This document shows, in pieces, positions 17,803-26,917 of a DNA stretch of 64,000 nt; position 1 is the first letter of the stretch; each line of letters starts with the position of its first letter. Where the stretch lies: the NCBI RefSeq assembly GCF_003289645.1, contig NZ_QLYX01000008.1, positions 144,147-208,146 on the forward strand, read 5' to 3'. The stretch is from Actinomadura craniellae. Its GTDB lineage: Bacteria > Actinomycetota > Actinomycetes > Streptosporangiales > Streptosporangiaceae. The notes beneath the pieces are model-generated. The model saw nothing but the letters and a program-made list of their open reading frames with translations, was not told the DNA's origin and did no database searches. The position numbers and the translations under genes were made by a program.

Positions 17803-18863
17803 GGCACCCTCACCCGCAGCTCGGTCCCCGCCGGGGAGGGCTCGACCGCCATCGTCCCGGCGGCCTGCCGGACGCGCTCCCGCAGGCCCCTGAGCCCGAA
17901 CCCCTCACCGCCGGCACCGAACCCCCGGCCGTCGTCGGTCACCCGCAGCTCCGCTCCCCGCTCGTCGTAGCGGACGGCCACCCGGATCTCGGTGGCGTCC
18001 GCGTGGCGGCACGCGTTGGTGAGCCCCTCCTGCGCCGCCCGGTACAGGACGTGCAGTGGGCGGCGTTCGGTGCCGGAGATGTCGAGGGTGATCCGGCGCT
18101 CCCCGCCGTCCAGCGCGCGGACGAGGTCGGCCAGCGCCGCCGACGTGCTCCGCGCGTCCAGGGCGCGGACCGACGTGCGCACGTCGTCCAGCGCCCGCCC
18201 GGCCGACCAGCGGGCGCTGGACACCGCCTGCGCGGCGCCCGCCGGGTCGAGCGCGGCGAACGCCTCCGCCTTCTCCAACTGGATGCCGATCGCGGTGAGG
18301 TGGTGGCCGAGGCCGTCGTGGATCTCCCTGGCCAGCCGGTTGCGCTCGCGGGCCGCGGACAGCTCGGCGACCTGCTCCAGCGTGGCTTCCAGCCGCGCCC
18401 GCGCCCGCTGCTCGCGGACGGCCACCGCCGCCATGGTGATCGACAGGACGACGCCGAGGGCGAACATCAGCAGGTCCGAGATGTACTCCGCGCGCACCTG
18501 CCAGTCCGGGACGGCCAGCGTGAAGGCGCCCACCAGCACGGCCACGCAGGCGACGCCGAGGGCCACGGCCACCGCCGGACCGAACGCGAAGTACCCCAGG
18601 AACGGGACGAGCACGAACAGCACCCGCGACAGTCCCGAGACGTCCAGCGCGGTCACCGCGCAGAACAGCGCCACCCGGACGGCCAGCAGCGGGCCGGGCG
18701 GGACGCGGCGCTCCCGCGCGTCCAGGGCGATCAGGGCGAGCAGCAGCGCCGCGTAACCGGCGGTCCGCACGCCGGGACCCGGGCCGATCGCCGCGTAGTA
18801 GACGCCTCCGGCGAGCACCGCCCCGTACAGGACGGGCGGCACCCAGGGGACCGGCCGCACCAT
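17796..18863 (-). CDS. Sensor histidine kinase, HisKA_3 type
   Basis: A 355-residue membrane kinase. About six hydrophobic helices fill residues 5-155. They are followed by the dimerisation/phosphoacceptor segment LAREIHDGLGHHLTAIGIQL and an HATPase domain with VTDDGRGFG and GFGLRGLRERV. It has no extracellular sensor domain, so it probably senses a membrane or intramembrane signal. It is coupled to the downstream LuxR-type regulator. The secreted esterase gene is divergent, 193 bp away, and is a possible target. Confidence 0.88.
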   Translation of the reverse strand: MVRPVPWVPPVLYGAVLAGGVYYAAIGPGPGVRTAGYAALLLALIALDARERRVPPGPLLAVRVALFCAVTALDVSGLSRVLFVLVPFLGYFAFGPAVAVALGVACVAVLVGAFTLAVPDWQVRAEYISDLLMFALGVVLSITMAAVAVREQRARARLEATLEQVAELSAARERNRLAREIHDGLGHHLTAIGIQLEKAEAFAALDPAGAAQAVSSARWSAGRALDDVRTSVRALDARSTSAALADLVRALDGGERRITLDISGTERRPLHVLYRAAQEGLTNACRHADATEIRVAVRYDERGAELRVTDDGRGFGAGGEGFGLRGLRERVRQAAGTMAVEPSPAGTELRVRVPW

Positions 18864-19056
18864 CCCGCCTCCCGATGCCCGACCTCGGAATGCACCTTAT
18901 GTCGGAGGGTGCCGCGGGCGACATCCGTGCCGGGCAGGTTTGGCCGAAGGTCATGTGCCCTCCGGGCCGCCGAACCTGGCCGCACCGCACTTACCCGCCA
19001 TGACCCGCGGTTCCTAGCGTTCCGGTGTCACATCGTCCACTGCCTGGAGGAACGTC

Positions 19057-20319
19057 GTGCGCCGCATGCTTCTCCTCGTCCCGGCCCTGCTGGCGACCGC
19101 CCTGGCGGCTCCGGCCGCCGCCGGCACCGGCGGCTGCCCCGCCGTGCGGGTGCCGGGGGCCGAGCACTCGGTCACCGCCTGCCTCACGGACCTGACCACC
19201 GCGGGGACGGTGCCCGCCGGCCGCACCGACCCGGCCGACTGGGCCGGCCTGGAGGCCCCGGGCACGGTCACCCCATCCGGAGTGCCGGGTGTGCAGGTCG
19301 ACGGCTACTTCCCCGACACCTCGACCACGAACACCAACCACGGCTGGAACCACGACGCCCAGTTCGTCATCCGCCTGCCGAAGCACTGGAACGGCGGGCT
19401 GGTCGTCGCCGGGCCGCCCGCGACCCGGGAGCAGTACGCCAACGACCGGATCATCAGCGACCAGGTGCTGGCCAGGGGTTACGCCTACGCCGCCACCGAC
19501 AAGGGCAACACCGGACCCGAGATGCACCGGGACGGCAGGCGTCCCGGCGACGCGATCATGGAGTGGCACCACCGGCTCACCCAGCTGACCCGGGCCGCCA
19601 GGCGCGTCGCCGCCCACCACTACGGCCGCGCCCCCCGGCGCACCTACGCCGCGGGCCTGTCCGCCGGCGGCTACCTGGTCCGGTGGCAACTGGAGCACCA
19701 CCCGTCCCTGTACGACGGCGGCCTCGACTGGAACGCCCTCGTCTTCACCGCAGCCGGCCCCAACCTGCTGACCACCCTGCCGCCCGCCCTGCGCGCCTAC
19801 CCCCGCCACGCCGCCGGGGACGCCGCCGCCCACGCAGCCATGCTCGCCGCGGGGTACCCCGCCGGCTCCGAGCCCGTCTGGGACTACAGCCACCGCAACC
19901 ACTGGGACTTCTTCCAGCGGCTGCTCCGCGAGGAGGTCGACCCGGGCTACGACGGCGACACCCTGGCGGGCACCCCCTTCTGCCCCGAGGGCACCGGCCC
20001 CGGCTGCGACACCGACTACGACTACCGCTCCCGCCCGCCCTCGGTGCACCGCGCCATGGCCCGCGTGTCCCTCACCGGCCGGCTCACCCGTCCCCTCGTC
20101 AGCGTCCAGGGCTCGCTGGACGCCCTGACCCCGCCCGCCAAGTACGGCGACCACTACCACCGCATGGTCGCCGCCGCCGGCCGGGCGGCCCTGCACCGCC
20201 TGATCACCGTGCCCGGCGGCACCCACACCGACGGCATGATCCCGCTGGCCCCCGACGTCCTGCGCCCCATGCTGCCGTCGTTCGTGGCGGCCTTCGCCCA
20301 GCTCGAAGCCCGCTCCTGA
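19057..20319 (+). CDS. Secreted alpha/beta hydrolase (esterase-like)
   Basis: A 420-residue exported protein with an N-terminal signal peptide (about residues 1-22, cleavage near AAAG). The nucleophile elbow GLSAGG has Ser202. Candidate acid and base residues lie in GSLDALTPPAKYGDHY and PGGTHTDGM. GYAYAATDKGNTG resembles tannase/feruloyl-esterase and poly-hydroxybutyrate-type esterases. The GTG start is preceded by GGAGG. It is likely an extracellular ester hydrolase with unassigned substrate. Confidence 0.78.
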   Translation: MRRMLLLVPALLATALAAPAAAGTGGCPAVRVPGAEHSVTACLTDLTTAGTVPAGRTDPADWAGLEAPGTVTPSGVPGVQVDGYFPDTSTTNTNHGWNHDAQFVIRLPKHWNGGLVVAGPPATREQYANDRIISDQVLARGYAYAATDKGNTGPEMHRDGRRPGDAIMEWHHRLTQLTRAARRVAAHHYGRAPRRTYAAGLSAGGYLVRWQLEHHPSLYDGGLDWNALVFTAAGPNLLTTLPPALRAYPRHAAGDAAAHAAMLAAGYPAGSEPVWDYSHRNHWDFFQRLLREEVDPGYDGDTLAGTPFCPEGTGPGCDTDYDYRSRPPSVHRAMARVSLTGRLTRPLVSVQGSLDALTPPAKYGDHYHRMVAAAGRAALHRLITVPGGTHTDGMIPLAPDVLRPMLPSFVAAFAQLEARS

Positions 20320-20468
20320 CCCGGCGCGGCCTCTTCCGTCCACCCCGCTCGGGCTGACCTCCAGGTAGAGCTTTTACCCGGGTGGGCGAGGCGTCTCGAC
20401 GTGGAGGGTGACGGGGCCCTGGTGTGATCGACCCTGCGGGGACGGGCGACGCGCTGGGGAGGAGGCCG

Positions 20469-22070
20469 ATGACCTTTGACGAGACGGTGCCGCGCACCGG
20501 AACGGACACGGCCGGGTGGTCCGCGACCTACCGCAGCCTCGGCGAGCAGCGGCTCTCGTCCGCCGAGGAACGCTTCGAACGGGCCCGCCGGACCACCGGC
20601 CTGTGGCTGGCGCCGCTGGTCTCGGCGGTCTTCCTGCTGCTGCCGCTCGACCTGCCGCCCACCCAGCAGACGCTCGCCGGGATCCTGCTCGGCGTGATCG
20701 TGCTGTGGGTCACGGAGCCGGTGCCGATCCCGGTCGGCGGGCTGATCGGCGTGGCCGCGATCGTGCTGTCCGGAGTGGCCTCGGCGGAGGACGCGCTCGA
20801 ACCGTTCGGCTCCACGACGATCTTCACCTTCATCGGGGCGTTCATCCTCGCCCAGGCGATGCTCAAGCACGGGGTCGCCCGGCGGTTCGCCTTCTTCATG
20901 CTGTCGCTGCCCGGGGTCGGCCGCTCCACCTTCCGGCTGGTCGCCGCCTTCGGCCTGGTCACGTGCCTGCTGTCGGCGTTCGTGTCCAACACCGCCGCGG
21001 TCGCGATGCTGCTGCCCACCGCGCTCGGCATGCTCACGGTCATCGCCAGGATGCTCCGGGACCGCGGCGCCGTCGCCGCGGACTTCGACCCGGCCCGGCT
21101 GCGCGTCGGCGCCGCCCTGGTGCTGATGCTCGCCTACGGCGCCGGCGTCGGCGGCCTGCTCACCCCGGTCGGCAGCCCGCCCAACCTGATCGGCCGCGGG
21201 CTGATCGAGGAGGCCACCGGCGAGAAGATCTCGTTCGCCCGGTGGACCGCCACGGCACTGCCGCTGTGCGCGGCGATGTTCGTCGTGCTCGTCGCCGTCC
21301 TGCTGCTCCTCAACCGGCCCGAGATCCGGCGGATCGAGGGCGTGGCGGAGTACGTGCGGGAGGAACGCGCCGCGCTCGGCAGGCTGTCCCGGGCCGAGAT
21401 CAACACCCTGGTCGCGTTCGGTGTCACCGTCTCCCTGTGGATCTTCCCGGGCGTCGTCGCGCTCGTCGCCGGCACCGACGCGCCGGTGTACGAGACGGTC
21501 GGCGGTCGGCTCGACGAGGGTGTCGTCGCGGTGCTCGGCGCCTCCCTGCTCTTCCTGCTCCCCACCGACTGGAGCCGCCGGGAGGCGACCCTGAACTGGA
21601 GCGATGCCGCGCGCATCGACTGGGGCACGGTCTTGTTCTTCGGCACCGGCATCATCTTCGGCGCGCTGCTGGAGGACACCGGCCTGGCCGGGACCATCGG
21701 CGGCGGGGCGGCCGCCGCGCTGGGCCTGTCGAGCCTGGTGGCCATCACGGCCTTCGCCGCGGTGCTCGCCATAGTGCTCTCGGAGACCACCAGCAACACC
21801 GCCTCGGCCTCGGTGGTGGTGCCCATCGTCATCCCCATCGCGGTCGCCGCCGGCGTCGACCCGTTCGTGCCCGCCCTGGCGGCCACCTTCGCCGCCTCGT
21901 TCGGGTTCATGCTGCCGGTCTCCACCGCGCAGAACGCCATCGTCTACGGGTCCGGCGTCGTCCCGATCACCACGATGGTCCGTTCCGGGTTCGGTTTCGA
22001 CGTCATCGGCGCCCTCCTGATCGTCCTGGGGCTGCCGCTGGCGGTCGCCCGCACCGGAATCGGCGGCTGA
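20469..22070 (+). CDS. SLC13/DASS-family anion:sodium symporter
   Basis: A 533-residue transporter with about 12 transmembrane segments. Both SNT signature motifs of the divalent anion:Na+ symporters are present (SNTAAVAMLLP and TSNTASASVVVP), together with GSPPNLIG. The substrate is likely a dicarboxylate or sulfate-type anion. The ATG at 20469 follows GGGGAGGAGG, much stronger than the upstream GTG at 20424. A palindrome at 22129-22144 (CCGGCTTTGAAGCCGG) follows the stop and may help terminate transcription. Confidence 0.88.
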   Translation: MTFDETVPRTGTDTAGWSATYRSLGEQRLSSAEERFERARRTTGLWLAPLVSAVFLLLPLDLPPTQQTLAGILLGVIVLWVTEPVPIPVGGLIGVAAIVLSGVASAEDALEPFGSTTIFTFIGAFILAQAMLKHGVARRFAFFMLSLPGVGRSTFRLVAAFGLVTCLLSAFVSNTAAVAMLLPTALGMLTVIARMLRDRGAVAADFDPARLRVGAALVLMLAYGAGVGGLLTPVGSPPNLIGRGLIEEATGEKISFARWTATALPLCAAMFVVLVAVLLLLNRPEIRRIEGVAEYVREERAALGRLSRAEINTLVAFGVTVSLWIFPGVVALVAGTDAPVYETVGGRLDEGVVAVLGASLLFLLPTDWSRREATLNWSDAARIDWGTVLFFGTGIIFGALLEDTGLAGTIGGGAAAALGLSSLVAITAFAAVLAIVLSETTSNTASASVVVPIVIPIAVAAGVDPFVPALAATFAASFGFMLPVSTAQNAIVYGSGVVPITTMVRSGFGFDVIGALLIVLGLPLAVARTGIGG

Positions 22071-22189
22071 CGGCGCGCGGCCGTGCCCGGTACGGCCCGC
22101 CGGACTTCACCCGCTGGGGTGGGACACACCGGCTTTGAAGCCGGCGGGAACGGCACTTCACGCGCTCGTGGGGGGCCGGTGCCCCGGGG

Positions 22190-23026
22190 TCAGGAGGCCG
22201 CGACGACGCCGGTCGCGACCAGCGTGAGCACGATGACGCCGAGGATCACCCGGTAGACGATGAAGACGGTGTAGGTGTGCTTCGCGATGAACTTGAGCAG
22301 CCAGGCCACCGCGACGTAGGCCACGACGAAGCTCACCACCGTGGCGGTGATCGTGGCGGGCCATCCGACGCCGTTGGAGATGGAGTCGTACTCGTCGACG
22401 ACCTGGAGCGCGCCGGCGGCGGTCAGCGCGGGGACGGAGAGGAAAAACGACAGCTTGGTGACCGTGACCCGGTCCAGGCCGCGGATCAGTCCGGCGGACA
22501 TCGTCGCGCCCGAGCGGGAGACCCCCGGGATCAGCGCCAGGCACTGGACCACCCCGATGATCAGGGTGTCCTTCCAGGTCACGTCCTTCTCGTCCCGGGA
22601 CTGGGTGGCGGTCTTGTCGGCGAAGTACATCACCCCGCTCCACAGGATCAGCGCCGACCCGACGAACCAGAGGCTGCGCAGCGTCGTCTCGATCTGGTCC
22701 TTGAACACCAGCCCGACGATGCCGATCGGGATCGCGCCGAGGCCCACCGCCCACGCCTGCCGGTAGTCGAGCGCGCTCCGGTGCTCGCGGCTGGCCAGCC
22801 CGCGCACCCACGCGGTGATCAGCCGCTGGAAGTCGGCGCGGAAGTAGATCAGGGTCGCCAGGACGGCACCGACCTGGATGATCGCGGTGAACGCCGTGAT
22901 GTCGGGGTCGTTGGGGGAGTGCCCGAGAATGCTCTCCAGGATGGTGAGGTGGCCGGTGCTGGAGATCGGCAGGAACTCGGTCAGCCCCTCCACGGCTCCG
23001 AGGAAGACCGCTTCCAGGATGTTCAA
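22190..23026 (-). CDS. uppP: Undecaprenyl-diphosphatase
   Basis: A 278-residue polytopic membrane protein with both BacA/UppP signatures: EGLTEFLPISSTGHL near residue 14 and PGVSRSGATMSAGL mid-protein, which hold the catalytic Glu, Ser and Arg. It dephosphorylates undecaprenyl diphosphate for recycling of the peptidoglycan lipid carrier and gives low-level bacitracin resistance. It is monocistronic here. Confidence 0.93.
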   Translation of the reverse strand: MNILEAVFLGAVEGLTEFLPISSTGHLTILESILGHSPNDPDITAFTAIIQVGAVLATLIYFRADFQRLITAWVRGLASREHRSALDYRQAWAVGLGAIPIGIVGLVFKDQIETTLRSLWFVGSALILWSGVMYFADKTATQSRDEKDVTWKDTLIIGVVQCLALIPGVSRSGATMSAGLIRGLDRVTVTKLSFFLSVPALTAAGALQVVDEYDSISNGVGWPATITATVVSFVVAYVAVAWLLKFIAKHTYTVFIVYRVILGVIVLTLVATGVVAAS

Positions 23027-23442
23027 GGTGACCCTCGTATTCGCTCATCGGTGTACGCCACGGCGCGGGCCCGGAAGTCCGCAGCGGCCGGCCGGGCCTC
23101 GCTGCTTGAGGGCGAGCCGCCGGGCTCCGGGGCACGGCCGGGCCGAGGAACTTCTTCGGCGCTGGCAGAGACAGTACTGATCATCGCCGGAGGGGCAAAA
23201 CCCGTCCTTGGCCACTGGGTGAACTTTACTTTGGCGGGGGTGCCCGAGGCGGGAGATCGCGGCGCGACGACGTGATCGGCCGCGGGCGGTACCGGCGGAA
23301 ACCGTGTTCTTCGAGCCCTGCCGGGACCGGGCTCCGCTCCGCCGCCGAGAACTGTGCAGTGCCCGTGGCGGCTCACCGGCCGGCGGCGGGACGGTCAGCG
23401 GATGGTGCGCGGCCGGTCAGGGACGGGCGGGAACGTCGGTGC
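23027..23442. other. Intergenic region, no gene seen
   Basis: These 416 bases separate the divergent uppP and ABC exporter genes. They are GC-rich on the exporter side and somewhat AT-richer near 23195-23235, where the uppP promoter probably lies. No RNA gene or convincing short gene is visible. Confidence 0.5.
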
Positions 23443-24192
23443 ATGACTGACACGGAAGCACTGCGGCTGGACGGAGTGCGCAAGGTGCATGGCACCGGCG
23501 ACAATCAGGTGATCGCGCTGGCGGAGGTTTCGCTGAGCCTGGCGGCCGGGACGTTCACCGCGGTCATGGGGCCGTCGGGGTCGGGGAAGTCCACGCTGCT
23601 GCAGTGCGCGGCGGGGCTGGAGCGTCCCACCGCGGGGCGCGTTTTCGTGGCCGGCCGGGAACTGGCGGGCAGCGAGACCGAGCTGACGAGATTCCGGCGC
23701 GAGCATGTCGGCTTCGTGTTCCAGCAGTTCAACCTGCTGCCCGCGCTGACCGTACTGCAGAACGTGACGCTGCCGGTGCGGCTGGCCGGCAAACGGGTCG
23801 ACGCCAGGCGCGTGGCGGAGGTCCTCGATCAGGTCGGGCTGGGAGACCGGCTGACGCACCGGCCGCAGGAACTGTCGGGCGGCCAGCAGCAGCGGGTGGC
23901 GATCGCGCGGGCACTGGTCACCTCCCCCTCGGTGATCTTCGCCGACGAGCCGACCGGCGCGCTCGACATCCGCAGCGCGCGGGCCGTCCTGAAACTGTTC
24001 CAGCAGTCGGTCCGGGTGTACGGGCAGACGCTCGTGCTGGTGACCCACGACCCGATCGCCGCCGCCCACGCGGACTCCGTGCTGTTCCTGGCGGACGGGC
24101 GGATCGTGGGCCACCTCGTCGCCCCGACCGCGGAGGCCGTCGCCGAACGGCTGACCCACCTGGGCGAGGACCTCGCCGGGAAGGGGGTCTGA
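23443..24192 (+). CDS. ABC transporter ATP-binding protein, MacB/LolD type
   Basis: A 249-residue ATPase with Walker A GPSGSGKST, Q-loop FVFQQFNLLP, signature LSGGQQQRVAIARAL, Walker B VIFADEPTGALD and the H-loop His in LVTHDP. It belongs to the MacB/LolD/FtsE-like group that works with FtsX-type permeases. The permease gene starts 1 bp after its stop. It probably powers an antimicrobial-peptide or lipid export system. Confidence 0.9.
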   Translation: MTDTEALRLDGVRKVHGTGDNQVIALAEVSLSLAAGTFTAVMGPSGSGKSTLLQCAAGLERPTAGRVFVAGRELAGSETELTRFRREHVGFVFQQFNLLPALTVLQNVTLPVRLAGKRVDARRVAEVLDQVGLGDRLTHRPQELSGGQQQRVAIARALVTSPSVIFADEPTGALDIRSARAVLKLFQQSVRVYGQTLVLVTHDPIAAAHADSVLFLADGRIVGHLVAPTAEAVAERLTHLGEDLAGKGV

Positions 24193-24193
24193 G

Positions 24194-25525
24194 ATGTTCG
24201 TGCTGGCCCTGTCCTCGCTGCGACACCGTACCGCCGCCTTCACCGCCGGATTCCTCGCCCTGTTCCTCGGCGCCGCTCTGGTCATGACGTTCGGATCGCT
24301 GGTCGACACGGCGCTCGGCCCGGGCGTCGACCCGGTCAGCGAGGAGGTGCTGGCCATCATGGGCGGCGTCGTCGGCGGCTGGAGCCTGCTGCTGGTGGTC
24401 TTCGCGGTCGCCTCGACCACCACCCTGGGCGTCCACCAGCGGGCCCGGGAGATCGCGCTGCTCAAGAGCGCGGGCGCGACCCCCGGCCAGCTCACCTGGA
24501 TGATCCTTGCCGAGGTGCTGGTGCTCGCGCTCGTCGCGGTGGTGCCGGCCGTCCCGCTCGGGATGCTGGCCGGGAGAACGCTCCTCGGCCTGCTCCAGGA
24601 CAGTGGCCAGGTCGGCGCCGGAATCCACCACGCCTTCGGGCCCGTCGCGCTCGGCCAGGGGATCGGCGTCACGCTGTGCTCCGCGGTCGGCGCGGCGCTC
24701 ATCACCGCCCGCCGCGCGGTACGGACGAGGGTGACCGAGTCGCTGCTGAACGCCGCCGCGCCGCGGGCCCGGCTCACCCGCCGCCGGGTCGCCTTCGGGC
24801 TGCTGTTCTTCGCCGGGGCGGTCAACCAGGCGGTGCTGACCGTCACCGTCGGGCGCGGTACCGGCTTCCAGGCGCAGCAGTACGCCGGTTCGGCCGACAT
24901 CCTGTTCGCGATCGGCCTGGCCTGCTTCGCGCCCGCGATCGTCCGCCGCCTCCCGCTGCCCGGCTTCGGCGTCGTGGGCGCCGTGACACGGCAGAACCTG
25001 CGCTCGCGGAGCGCACCGCTCGCCGCCGCGCTCACCCCGATCGTGCTGTTCATCGGCGTGGGAGTCGGCACCCTCTACATGCAGAGCCTGGACAACCGGG
25101 CGTCCGCCGGGCGGCCCGTCGGCGCCGACCAGCACATCATCGAGACGCTCAACTACGTCGTCACCGGCATGATCGCGCTGTTCCTGTGCATCATGCTGAT
25201 CAACACCCTGGTCGCCTCGACCGCCGAGCGCACCCGCGAGTTCGCCCAGTACCGTCTGGCCGGGGCCACCTCCGGCCAGGTCCTGTCGATGGTCGCTCTG
25301 GAGAGCCTGGCGATCACTGTCGCCGGCACGGTCCTCGGCACCGTTGCGTCCCTGGTCACCATCCTTCCCTTCGCCTACGCCCGGACCGGGACGTGGACCC
25401 CCGACCTGGACCCCGGCACGTACCTCGCCGCCGTCGGCTTCACCGCCGTCCTGACCTTCGCCACCGCCCTTCTCACCGCCCGCCGTTCCCTGTCCGTCCC
25501 CACCACCGCCGCCGTCACCGTATGA
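24194..25525 (+). CDS. FtsX-family ABC transporter permease
   Basis: A 443-residue membrane protein with duplicated FtsX-like domains: transmembrane helices near 15-35, 50-75 and 100-125, then a second set after about residue 195. The GATPGQLTWMILAEVLVLALVA and GATSGQVLSMVALESLAI segments are the conserved pre-helix loops in each half. It lacks a large periplasmic MacB domain, which suits a simple exporter with the preceding ATPase. Confidence 0.87.
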   Translation: MFVLALSSLRHRTAAFTAGFLALFLGAALVMTFGSLVDTALGPGVDPVSEEVLAIMGGVVGGWSLLLVVFAVASTTTLGVHQRAREIALLKSAGATPGQLTWMILAEVLVLALVAVVPAVPLGMLAGRTLLGLLQDSGQVGAGIHHAFGPVALGQGIGVTLCSAVGAALITARRAVRTRVTESLLNAAAPRARLTRRRVAFGLLFFAGAVNQAVLTVTVGRGTGFQAQQYAGSADILFAIGLACFAPAIVRRLPLPGFGVVGAVTRQNLRSRSAPLAAALTPIVLFIGVGVGTLYMQSLDNRASAGRPVGADQHIIETLNYVVTGMIALFLCIMLINTLVASTAERTREFAQYRLAGATSGQVLSMVALESLAITVAGTVLGTVASLVTILPFAYARTGTWTPDLDPGTYLAAVGFTAVLTFATALLTARRSLSVPTTAAVTV

Positions 25526-25636
25526 CCGGGGCCGTACTCCTCCCGTGGAATCCCGGCCGACCGTTTCGCTCTCCCGCGCATGGTCCGGTTGCCGCGACGG
25601 TGACTTGAGCTGGATGGACCCGGTTTTGCAAGCGAG

Positions 25637-25665
25637 TTGCGCGATTGCGTCATATGCTTGCGCAA
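25637..25665. promoter_or_regulatory. Candidate LacI operator over its own start codon
   Basis: The arms TTGCGC (25637-25642) and GCGCAA (25660-25665) form a dyad that runs into the ATG of the LacI gene, with a related TTGCAAGCG just upstream (25626-25634). CG-centred TTGC/GCAA half-sites are typical of LacI-family sites. Autorepression is inferred. Confidence 0.5.
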
Positions 25666-26708
25666 TGGGTCAGCCAACTGGGGATTCCACAAGGACTCGG
25701 CGACTGGCCGAAGTCGCCAAGAAGGTCGGGGTCAGCGAGGCGACGGTCAGCCGGGTGCTGAACGGGCGGCCGGGGGTGTCGGACGCCACCCGGGCGGCCG
25801 TGCTCACGGCCCTGGACGTGCTCGGATACGAGCGGCCCACGCAGCTGCGGGGAGAGCGGGCCCGGCTGGTCGGGCTGGTGCTGCCGGAGCTGGGCAACCC
25901 GATCTTCCCGGCGCTCGCCGAGGTGATCGGCGGGGCGCTGGCCCAGCGCGGGTTCACGCCCGTGCTGTGCACCCGGACGGCGGGCGGGCTGTCGGAGGCC
26001 GACTACGTGAACATGCTCGTCGACCAGCACGTGTCGGGGATGGTCTTCGCCGGCGGGCACTACGCTGAGCTGGACTCCCCGCACGAGCACTACTTCCGGC
26101 TGATGGAGCTGGGGCTGCCGGTGGTGCTGGTGAACGCGGCCGTGCCGGAGTTGGCGTTCCCCCGGGTGTCCACCGACGACGCGGTCGCCGTCGAGCAGGC
26201 GTACACCCACCTGACGTCCCTGGGCCACGAGCGCATCGCCCTGCTGCTGGGCCCCGAGGACCACATCCCGTCCCAGCGCAAGCTGGCCGCCTTCCGGGCG
26301 GTCGCGGCCAGGAGCGGGCGGGAGGTCCCCGGTGACGCGGTGGAGCACGGCATGTTCTCGATCGAGGGCGGCCACTCGGTCACCTCGCGGATCATCGCGG
26401 CGGGGTTCACCGCGGTGATCTGCGCGAGCGACGTGCTGGCGCTGGGCGCGATCCGGGCGGTGCGCCGGGCGGGGCTGTCGGCCCCGGAGGACCTGTCGGT
26501 GGTGGGGTTCGACGACTCGGCGTTCATCAACTGCACGCACCCGCCGCTCACCACGGTGCGCCAGCCGATCGAGGCGATGGGCCGGGCGGCGGTCAGCATG
26601 CTGCTCAACCAGATGGAGCGCGGGTCGGTGCCCGCCGAGGAACTGCTGTACGAGCCGGAGCTGGTCGTCCGGGGCTCCACCGCACCCGCCCGCACCGTCG
26701 TTACGTGA
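25665..26708 (+). CDS. LacI-family transcriptional regulator
   Basis: A 347-residue LacI/GalR repressor. The N-terminal helix-turn-helix and hinge helix cover residues 12-60 (RLAEVAKKVGVSEATVSRVLNGRPGVSDATR). A periplasmic-binding-protein-like sensor with DLSVVGFDDSAFI and PPLTTVRQPIEAMG follows. No ribosome binding site precedes the ATG, so the transcript may be leaderless. It lies directly upstream of an alpha-glucoside ABC operon in the same direction and almost certainly controls it, with the sugar as inducer. Confidence 0.92.
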   Translation: MGQPTGDSTRTRRLAEVAKKVGVSEATVSRVLNGRPGVSDATRAAVLTALDVLGYERPTQLRGERARLVGLVLPELGNPIFPALAEVIGGALAQRGFTPVLCTRTAGGLSEADYVNMLVDQHVSGMVFAGGHYAELDSPHEHYFRLMELGLPVVLVNAAVPELAFPRVSTDDAVAVEQAYTHLTSLGHERIALLLGPEDHIPSQRKLAAFRAVAARSGREVPGDAVEHGMFSIEGGHSVTSRIIAAGFTAVICASDVLALGAIRAVRRAGLSAPEDLSVVGFDDSAFINCTHPPLTTVRQPIEAMGRAAVSMLLNQMERGSVPAEELLYEPELVVRGSTAPARTVVT

Positions 26709-26745
26709 TCGTGACGGCTACTTTTCGTCACCCGGTCCGGTCCTT

Positions 26746-26780
26746 CCGAAGCCGTCCCCCGATCAGGGGGGCGGCTTCGG
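26746..26780 (+). terminator. Terminator after the LacI gene
   Basis: A 15-bp stem with a single G-U wobble (CCGAAGCCGTCCCCC at 26746-26760, GGGGGGCGGCTTCGG at 26766-26780) and a 5-nt loop lies 38 bp after the LacI stop. The stem is very stable and the sequence after it is only mildly U-rich. It would insulate the sugar operon from the repressor gene. Confidence 0.8.
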
Positions 26781-26917
26781 TCGTCTGAGCAGGGATTTCT
26801 TTCTCAGCGGTCGATCTTTGCTGGTTCTGTCGCAAATTTGTGCTGGAAAGTTCGACTATTGCGCTGTGATGCAGGTCTCTATATGTTCCTCGCAACCGCC
26901 CCCAGGAGGAACCTCCG

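Noticed and set aside
17583..20357. 924-codon plus-strand open frame
   Set aside because: Overlaps the two-component system and the secreted esterase in the wrong frames; Arg/Pro-rich shadow.
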